NCBI GenBank assembly: GCA_964396715.1
Contig: CAYNFQ010000004.1
Coordinates: forward strand, 1 to 59,255
Source: CAYNFQ01 sp964396715
GTDB lineage: Bacteria > Patescibacteriota > Microgenomatia > Daviesbacterales > UBA10151
Length of the DNA: 59,255 nucleotides
Direction: 5' to 3'
This document shows positions 54,079-59,255 of the stretch, in pieces (the stretch's first letter is position 1; each line of letters begins with the position of its first letter). Under the pieces are notes generated by a model, which saw only the letters and a list, made by a program, of their open reading frames with translations, had not been told where the DNA came from and did no database searches. Made by a program: the position numbers and the translations under genes.

Positions 54079-54743
54079 TAAAGATCCTGCAGTTTTTGCA
54101 GATTAAAAGAGATTATTTTACTTTCTCTTTTGATAATCCCCTGATACTCAAATTTATTTAACAGTTCTGTCATGGTAGGGCGGGAGATTCCGATCATGTC
54201 TGCCAATTGCTCATGGGTAAATTTGGTGGTAATTATTACTCTATCATCCGTTACCTCCCCATGTTTTTTGGCAAGCCTTAACAGTAAATTTTTTACTTTA
54301 ACTAGTAAATTATCTGAAGCTAATGCTGCCACCTGTTTCTCAGACTCAACTATCTTGGTAAATAGCTCTTTAACCAGAGTATTGGCAATTGGAGGATGCT
54401 GGCTAACCATCTTAAAAAACTCATTCTTATCCATCACACAGACAAAAGAGTCTGTGGTAGCTTCAATAAATTGTTCAGCGACCTCATTAATACCCAAATC
54501 ACCAAAGACATCCCCTGGCCCTAAAATATCAATAATGATTTTTTTACCCTCCGGTGTCAGCTGATAAATTTCTACTTTGCCCACTTTTAAGATAAAAACC
54601 TTATTGCGGTCCTGTGGCTCCAGTATTACCTCTTTCTTCCCATATTCTTTAGCAGCAAAATGTTCCCCAATGTATTCAATTGCCTGCTCCGGGAGGGTCT
54701 TAAACAAATTTAGCTGTTTTAAAACCATCAGTTTTCTGTTCAT
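54078..54743 (-). CDS. Crp/Fnr-family transcriptional regulator
   Basis: 221 residues: cyclic-nucleotide-like beta barrel (about 20-115, GKVEIYQLTPEGKKIIIDILGPGDVFGDLG), dimer helix, and winged helix (FTHEQLADMIGISRPTMTELLNKFEYQGII) near 175-205. No Fnr iron-sulfur Cys set, so it probably senses a small ligand or redox state differently. ATG 54743 is 2 bases after the merA stop, so it is co-transcribed. Best candidate to bind the four boxes. Confidence 0.9.
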   Translation of the reverse strand: MNRKLMVLKQLNLFKTLPEQAIEYIGEHFAAKEYGKKEVILEPQDRNKVFILKVGKVEIYQLTPEGKKIIIDILGPGDVFGDLGINEVAEQFIEATTDSFVCVMDKNEFFKMVSQHPPIANTLVKELFTKIVESEKQVAALASDNLLVKVKNLLLRLAKKHGEVTDDRVIITTKFTHEQLADMIGISRPTMTELLNKFEYQGIIKRESKIISFNLQKLQDL

Positions 54744-54745
54744 AG

Positions 54746-56155
54746 CTAAACACAACAACTAAGTTTGGTAATGTCTTTGGTAAAAGACAGGGCGGCAATT
54801 TTAATGGCCTCGGAGAGCGTTGGAAACATGGGGAGTGAGTTTGCAACATCATCAATAGTATTTTTATTTTTGATAAGTACCATTGCCTCTGCAATCAATT
54901 CTCCTGCATTTGGTGCCAGTATATGAACTCCCGTAATTTGTTTTGTTTCTGGATGGATTGCCATTTTAATTAGTCCTTCAGTTCTGTTTAAAATAATAGC
55001 TTTAGGTATGTCTTGGAAAGAAACAGTCTTACACATACACGTTCCAAATCTCTTCATTTGATCTTCTTCTGTAAACCCTACTCCTGCCAGCTGTGGATCA
55101 GTAAAAATTGTCCAAGGGACAGTATTATAATCAATGCTATTCTGAACATTATTTAAGGCGTTCTCTGCTACTAAAGTTCCCTCTCTGCCTGCTGTTGGCT
55201 CCTGTCTGATTGGTAGATTTATTACATCACCTACTGCATAGATATGTGGCTGTGAGGTTTGGAAGTTTGGATTTACAATAATTGCTTGCTTTTCATCTAC
55301 CTCAACGCCTGCTTTATCTAAAGCTAATCCCTGGGTGTTGGGAGTTTTACCTGTTGCCAGTAATATTTCATCCCCCTTCGCCAAGGCTTCGGGGGACAAG
55401 TCTGCTGCTTTGTATACTAAAACTTTTTTACCGCCTTCTTGATATGCTTTTTGAATTTGAACATTGGTTTTAATGGTGATTCCTTCTTTGGTCAGTATTT
55501 CGGCTAATCTATCGGTTAGCTCTCTTTCAGCCGGAGGGAAAATAGAGGCATTTCTTTGTAAAAGAGTAACTTTAGTGCCAAACCTTGAATACATCTGGGC
55601 AAACTCTAAACCTAATGGTCCTGCACCCACTACAATGAGTTCTTTAGGTTGCTCTTTAATCTGTAGAGCTTCAATATGAGTTAAATAGCCCACTTCTTTA
55701 ATTCCTTCAATTGGCGGTACAGTGGCAGTTGAACCTGCTGCAATAATGATTTTTTTGGCTTGATATCGTTGCCCTTCAACTGCTATCTCATTTGGAGAAA
55801 CAAAACTAGCCTTACCCTCCAGATGAGTAACATTTTCTAAATTCCTTAGTACCTTCTCATATTTCTCTTCTCTTAGTTTTGCAACAAGATCGAGTTCGTG
55901 CTGGACAACAGTTGAAAAATCAAAGTTTTTAACTTCTATATCAACTCCCGGAATATTGTGACTTTTGGCAAGATGCATGACTTCACCTGCCCAAAGTAAA
56001 GTCTTTGAAGGAACACAGCCCACATTGACACAGGTGCCGCCTAAAGGCAGACCCTGATTAACCATCAGAGTCTTTACACCAAGCTCATTTGCTTTAATTG
56101 CAGAGGCAAAAGCCCCTGCACCTCCACCAATAATGATTAAATCAAAATTTTCCAT
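54746..56155 (-). CDS. merA: Mercuric reductase-like flavoprotein
   Basis: 469 residues of the pyridine nucleotide-disulfide oxidoreductase family. FAD loop IIIGGGAGAFASA (7-19), redox pair in GGTCVNVGCVPSK (C42, C47), NADPH loop VVGAGPLGLEFAQ, FAD motif IYAVGDV. The C-terminal SCCV has the vicinal Cys pair that hands Hg(II) to the active site in MerA. No N-terminal NmerA domain. Mycothione reductase is in the same superfamily but lacks that tail. Mercury reduction is the best call. Confidence 0.88.
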   Translation of the reverse strand: MENFDLIIIGGGAGAFASAIKANELGVKTLMVNQGLPLGGTCVNVGCVPSKTLLWAGEVMHLAKSHNIPGVDIEVKNFDFSTVVQHELDLVAKLREEKYEKVLRNLENVTHLEGKASFVSPNEIAVEGQRYQAKKIIIAAGSTATVPPIEGIKEVGYLTHIEALQIKEQPKELIVVGAGPLGLEFAQMYSRFGTKVTLLQRNASIFPPAERELTDRLAEILTKEGITIKTNVQIQKAYQEGGKKVLVYKAADLSPEALAKGDEILLATGKTPNTQGLALDKAGVEVDEKQAIIVNPNFQTSQPHIYAVGDVINLPIRQEPTAGREGTLVAENALNNVQNSIDYNTVPWTIFTDPQLAGVGFTEEDQMKRFGTCMCKTVSFQDIPKAIILNRTEGLIKMAIHPETKQITGVHILAPNAGELIAEAMVLIKNKNTIDDVANSLPMFPTLSEAIKIAALSFTKDITKLSCCV

Positions 56156-56163
56156 AAAAATAC

Positions 56164-56412
56164 TTAGCCCGCCAACGCTTTACGAAGCTGCTGCTCAGTT
56201 GCCCCGCCTTGAAAAGCAAGTTTGCCATCAATCACAATCCCTGGTGAAGCCATCATACCGTATTCTTGAACCATTTTTTGCCCTTTTTCAGAAAGCATAT
56301 CTACCTTCTCAAGCTCCATTTCCTGCCTGTCTTTTTTAATGTTTTCTAAAGCCGACCAAGCCTGCATGCAATGAGCGCAGCTCTCGGAGCTTATAAATTG
56401 GACTTTTGCCAT
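56164..56412 (-). CDS. Thioredoxin-like protein (CAHC)
   Basis: 82 residues, small thioredoxin/glutaredoxin fold. VQFISSESCAHCMQAWSAL has CxxC at about 12-15, GMMASPGIVIDGKLAFQGG has the cis-Pro. GGAGGTGG upstream sets ATG 56412. Just before merA (8 bp), as expected for a redox or mercury-handling partner. Could also be a mycoredoxin-like enzyme. Confidence 0.85.
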   Translation of the reverse strand: MAKVQFISSESCAHCMQAWSALENIKKDRQEMELEKVDMLSEKGQKMVQEYGMMASPGIVIDGKLAFQGGATEQQLRKALAG

Positions 56413-56549
56413 TTTCCCCACCTCCTTCTAATCAGTTGGGCTGTAATTGCCGACAAGATTACTATCCCAAAAAACAAAACCGGCCCAAGCCAGGCTGCCT
56501 GGCCAGTGCTCACTCCTTCTTCATGAGCTAAAATCACAAACCTAAACAT
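56391..56549 (-). CDS. Small single-pass membrane protein
   Basis: 52 residues with one membrane helix (WLGPVLFFGIVILSAITAQLI) and a basic C-terminus RRRWGKWQK. Overlaps both neighbours (8 bp with ccdA-like, 22 bp with the thioredoxin-like gene), a tight operon position. Not recognised; its place recalls small Mer transport or assembly proteins, but Cys is absent. Confidence 0.6.
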   Translation of the reverse strand: MFRFVILAHEEGVSTGQAAWLGPVLFFGIVILSAITAQLIRRRWGKWQKSNL

Positions 56550-57498
56550 TATTTGACTCCTTCTTAAAGCTGCTCCAAATTATTATGCCCGCCAAAACCG
56601 CCCCCATGAATATCCAAGGCCAGATTCCTGAAGTGCCACCCTGTATTTGTAGAATTGCCTCAATTTCTGCCGATTCAGCAATCTTGGGAAATATAATTTC
56701 AACTGCTCTATTCCAGAAAGCATGAAAAATAGACTCCTCCCACCAAGCCATCCCAAATGGTAAATAAGTCAAAAGGAATGCTCCAATACCAACCAGCCCC
56801 CAGCCGGTATAGTTTTTGACTGCTTTCTGGTGAGTTGCCAACCAATTGGTAGCGCTGACTCCCAGCATGGCTAAAACTACTAGGAAAATAAGCGGTGTTG
56901 CTCTTCCTAAACCATGAACCAATCCCAGCCAAAAACCTTCGATAGGCAGACCAATAGTGGCAATATGGGTTAAAAGTACATAAAAAAGCGGATTGGGACA
57001 GCCGACTCCGGCATTTCCTAAAAGAATCCCCATTGCAAAAGATTTAGTGTAATCTCCCGACCTTTGCAAATAGGAAGGCAGTATGGTGGGCAGAAAGGGT
57101 ATGTTCAACTTTAGTAAACCCAGCTCACGTAATCCAAAAAGAATGGCAAGTAAACCCGCAACACCAAACATCCCGCGAACAAATTGATTCATCCCAATGT
57201 AACCACCGACCAATCCTACTGCGGCTCCATAAAAAGAAAGCGTAATTGCCAGTCCTAAGCCAAACAGAATTGCCATCATTAAAGCTTTGCCAGGAGCTTT
57301 GCCCAAAGCCAGAGGAACAATCACAAAAACCAAGGGCAGTGTGCAGGGTAAAACTATCATGGAAAGCCCTGCAACATATGCCAATAACAAGCTCGCAGTT
57401 AAGGCCGGGGTAGTTGCCAACCAACCCATGCCAATGATGAAAATTGATAGTAGAATAAACGCTAACGACACTAAGAAAATTTTTACCTGTCTGTCCAT
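56542..57498 (-). CDS. CcdA/DsbD-like thiol-transport membrane protein
   Basis: 318 residues, about eight membrane helices. The motif GLSMIVLPCTLPLVFVIVPLALG (Cys near 52) and GNAGVGCPNPLFYVLL (Cys near 166) are the paired Cys of CcdA/DsbD that carry electrons outward. A C-terminal extension of one more helix follows. Operon with ArsR upstream and thioredoxin-like/merA downstream. May supply reducing power or move thiol-bound metal. Confidence 0.85.
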   Translation of the reverse strand: MDRQVKIFLVSLAFILLSIFIIGMGWLATTPALTASLLLAYVAGLSMIVLPCTLPLVFVIVPLALGKAPGKALMMAILFGLGLAITLSFYGAAVGLVGGYIGMNQFVRGMFGVAGLLAILFGLRELGLLKLNIPFLPTILPSYLQRSGDYTKSFAMGILLGNAGVGCPNPLFYVLLTHIATIGLPIEGFWLGLVHGLGRATPLIFLVVLAMLGVSATNWLATHQKAVKNYTGWGLVGIGAFLLTYLPFGMAWWEESIFHAFWNRAVEIIFPKIAESAEIEAILQIQGGTSGIWPWIFMGAVLAGIIIWSSFKKESNNV

Positions 57499-57499
57499 T

Positions 57500-57805
57500 T
57501 TAAGTAATAAAGTTTTTCAAAGTTTTAGTAAAATCATTCCGTACAAGCGAGTAGTACACTGTTTGAGATTCTTTTCTTCTTTTGACCAGCTCCAGCTTCA
57601 GTAGCTTGTTTAAGCTATGAGAAACAACGGAAACAGAGGTATCTAAAATTTGAGCAATTTCTCCTACACTCAGTTCCGGATAATGACAAAGCAGATAACA
57701 AATTTTAATCCTGGTAGCATCACCAACAACACCTAGCTGCTTGGCACAAGCAATAAGTTCTTTTTTGTTTTTTAACTCTTTCTTAATTTGCTGATGTATA
57801 GACAT
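57500..57805 (-). CDS. ArsR/SmtB-family metal-responsive repressor
   Basis: 101 residues. Winged helix with DATRIKICYLLCHYPELSVGEIAQILDTSVSVVSHSLNKLLKLELVKRR. The alpha-3 ELCVCDI site of CadC-type is ELSVGEI here; nearby Cys residues (CYLLCH) could bind metal instead. ATG 57805 leaves the operator upstream; a longer frame would run through it. One base before the ccdA-like gene, so it heads the mer-like operon. Confidence 0.88.
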   Translation of the reverse strand: MSIHQQIKKELKNKKELIACAKQLGVVGDATRIKICYLLCHYPELSVGEIAQILDTSVSVVSHSLNKLLKLELVKRRKESQTVYYSLVRNDFTKTLKNFIT

Positions 57806-57807
57806 AG

Positions 57808-57829
57808 TATTTGAACGATTATTCAAATA
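57808..57829. promoter_or_regulatory. ArsR-type operator
   Basis: Perfect 8-bp inverted repeat TATTTGAA/TTCAAATA with 6-bp spacer, 2 bases before the arsR ATG. Same form as CadC/SmtB operators. It lies 30 bases from the next gene (57859-59058), but only arsR faces away from it. Confidence 0.75.
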
Positions 57830-57858
57830 ATACATCTTTAAAATCTATCTGTCAAGGA

Positions 57859-59058
57859 CTACTTAAAAAGCTCCGTATCTGGATGGAACGCTGCCCAGGC
57901 AAACCAGAATAGTCTGATAGGAATTATTTCTTCATTTGTTTGCAGGTTTACTGCTTTAATCTCACCGGATTCTTTCTGCTCCAGTCTTATAGGAATATCT
58001 CCAATGCTATCTTCGATAATCCTTTTTTCTCTCAACTTATTTTCGGGATATGCTTTAGATTTACCACCTATCTCTATCCCGTAAACAACTGTTTTTATCT
58101 GGTAAGCTCTGATGATCCCTTTGTAGTTAATGGCAAAAACCATATCTTCATCCCTTAACCAACCAGCATCATTTGCAGATTCAAATTTCGGACTGTCAAT
58201 AGAAGGAATGCAGTCTTGCCCAAAACAACCCTGTAAAAGGTCTTCTGGTTTTACCTTTGCTCCGGTAAAATCATTTTGTAAAGATACTTTTTGCACTTGC
58301 TGCCCACCTCCTTTTAACTCTCTAAGTTGTGTGTCAACTTTAACGCTACTTTCAAAAGTAGTTGCAATTTGAGTCCAAGACTGTGGTAAATTAGCCAATG
58401 TCCACCCTTGTAATACTCTATCCAGGCCTGTCCAAATAAAAAGGGCGGTTGCTAAGATAATAATTCCAAATACTTGTCTGATCTTTTGGTTTTCAGTTTT
58501 TAAAAAAGCTAATTTCTGAGAAGCTGCACTTCCACCCCTTGCAATAAAGTACAGCGGGATTCCTGCGCCGATGGCATAGGCCAGCACTACTGCTATCATT
58601 GATAGAGAAAATGAACTGACTGCAGCCAGAGTGGCCATGGCTGCTACAACCGGGCCAATACAGGGTGTCCAGACAATTCCTAAGCTTGTGCCTGTTAAAA
58701 ATCCTCCCCAGAAGCCGCTATTTTGATTTTGCACTGGCTGAAAATGCCAATGCCTTTCAATCCAGATTTGGACTTTTTCCCAAATAACAGGAAACACAAG
58801 ACTTATCCCAAATATTACCAAAAGTACTACTGCCAAGGCTCTGACAGTATCGGCAGGGATTCCTAAAACTCTAACTATTGTTGCCAAAAGCAAAGAGGCA
58901 ATGGTAAAACTTATAACAAGTCCTAAGATAACCCCCTTTATTCTTCTGGTATTTCCATCAATACCGCTTGCCAAAACAGCAGGGAGTATGGGTAAAACAC
59001 AGGGAGAAAAAGAAGTTAATATTCCTGATATAAAAGCAATAGGTATGAGCAGAAACAT
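57859..59058 (-). CDS. CcdA/DsbD-like protein fused to a DUF3179-type domain
   Basis: 399 residues. N-terminal six-helix CcdA core with SFSPCVLPILPAVLASG and GIVWTPCIGPVVAAMA (paired Cys near 20 and 133), then a C-terminal extracytoplasmic region (about 280-399) with CIPSIDSPKFESANDAGWL, GIIRAYQ and IEDSIGDIPI, which matches DUF3179. The domain's central YCPLC segment is missing, leaving a short end (FWFAWAAFHPDTELF). Likely a redox-linked envelope protein. Confidence 0.82.
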   Translation of the reverse strand: MFLLIPIAFISGILTSFSPCVLPILPAVLASGIDGNTRRIKGVILGLVISFTIASLLLATIVRVLGIPADTVRALAVVLLVIFGISLVFPVIWEKVQIWIERHWHFQPVQNQNSGFWGGFLTGTSLGIVWTPCIGPVVAAMATLAAVSSFSLSMIAVVLAYAIGAGIPLYFIARGGSAASQKLAFLKTENQKIRQVFGIIILATALFIWTGLDRVLQGWTLANLPQSWTQIATTFESSVKVDTQLRELKGGGQQVQKVSLQNDFTGAKVKPEDLLQGCFGQDCIPSIDSPKFESANDAGWLRDEDMVFAINYKGIIRAYQIKTVVYGIEIGGKSKAYPENKLREKRIIEDSIGDIPIRLEQKESGEIKAVNLQTNEEIIPIRLFWFAWAAFHPDTELFK

Positions 59059-59062
59059 AATT

Positions 59063-59255
59063 TTACTCCAGATTTTGGATTAAGGCATCAAGGTTGCCGC
59101 CGATCCATCTTTTATTCTCATTGCCATTCCTATCCAGGACAATCAATGTATGCTGAGAAGTTACTCTATATTTAGAGTTCATTTCCTTATCATTGTCATA
59201 AGAGTCTGGTGCATAATTAAAATTGGGTTATCCCAACAGCACAAACTCTTTCTAG
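59063..59255 (-). pseudogene. C-terminal part of a thioredoxin-family protein with internal stop
   Basis: Reading toward 59063 gives FNYAPDSYDNDKEMNSKYRV then TSQHTLIVLDRNGNENKRWI, the C-terminal half of TlpA/thioredoxin-like proteins. A TAA at 59228-59230 interrupts the same frame (KEFVLLG before it). It is a nonsense mutation or a sequence error near the window edge. Immediately upstream of the CcdA-DUF3179 gene, so it was probably its partner. Confidence 0.5.

Noticed and set aside
57125..57424. Frame overlapping the ccdA-like gene
   Set aside because: Shadow of the membrane protein in another minus-strand frame.
1..59255. UGA recoding as in Gracilibacteria
   Set aside because: TGA ends gatB, gatC, polX and others at the expected length.

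Overview
The window reads as a stretch of a Candidate Phyla Radiation (Patescibacteria) chromosome, most likely a Microgenomates-type lineage. This is inferred from very tight gene packing, moderate GC (about 40% by eye), a GatCAB amidotransferase set, compact ribosomal proteins, many membrane glycosyltransferases, and short palindromic repeats that sit in frame inside genes. TGA is used as a stop (for example gatB and gatC), so the UGA=Gly code of Gracilibacteria and Absconditabacteria is excluded. No rRNA or CRISPR array was seen. Six tRNA genes are present (Val-CAC, Gly-CCC, Thr-CGT, Asp-GTC, Glu-TTC, Lys-TTT).

Layout. 1-6984: a broken HAD gene, two REP-type (Y1/HUH) transposases and the wall/division genes murG, ftsQ-like, ftsA and ftsZ. 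7028-13262: ileS, a rodA/ftsW gene, L21, L27, parB, signal peptidase I and tRNA-Val. 13265-22553: a surface-glycan block (GT4, O-antigen-ligase-like, PIG-V-like, GT39-like and TMTC-like TPR enzymes, an Ig-like and a LysM surface protein), a PaaX-like regulator with two operator palindromes, three tRNAs and a GIY-YIG protein. 22610-38311: PolX, LemA, HicBA, HtpX, GatCAB, DnaE, L19, RNase HII, YraN, a short UDP-sugar dehydrogenase, a Nudix hydrolase and two helix-turn-helix proteins. 38411-45764: an accessory zone with an IS200 element, unknown genes, a ribbon-helix-helix/SIR2 pair, glnA, a LEA-like repeat protein and a second tRNA/GIY-YIG pair. 45915-48787: a three-gene operon encoding an HD hydrolase and a split PEP-synthase-like phosphotransferase.

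49148-59255 is the most interesting part. A LmbE deacetylase, a CysS paralogue with MshC hallmarks, a histidine phosphatase and a convergent MshA-like glycosyltransferase together match the enzymes of mycothiol synthesis. Beside them lie a MerA-like reductase with a C-terminal Cys-Cys pair, a CxxC thioredoxin-like protein, two CcdA/DsbD-type membrane proteins, an ArsR repressor with a clear operator, a Crp/Fnr regulator and small Cys-rich proteins. Four copies of a 16-23 bp box lie upstream of genes on both sides of this block. I read the region as a thiol-redox and metal-detoxification island.

Two window-wide patterns stand out. (1) At least 16 genes have a -10 hexamer (TANNNT-like) ending 6-9 bases before the start codon and no Shine-Dalgarno sequence, which predicts leaderless mRNAs. 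(2) Tandem heptanucleotide arrays of unrelated sequence but constant 7-nt period occur inside ileS, polX, gatB (twice), rnhB and a TMTC-like gene, and as an inverted pair between rplS and rnhB. Separately, GC-rich palindromes have inserted in frame in polX, gatA, the O-antigen-ligase-like gene and the mshC-like gene.
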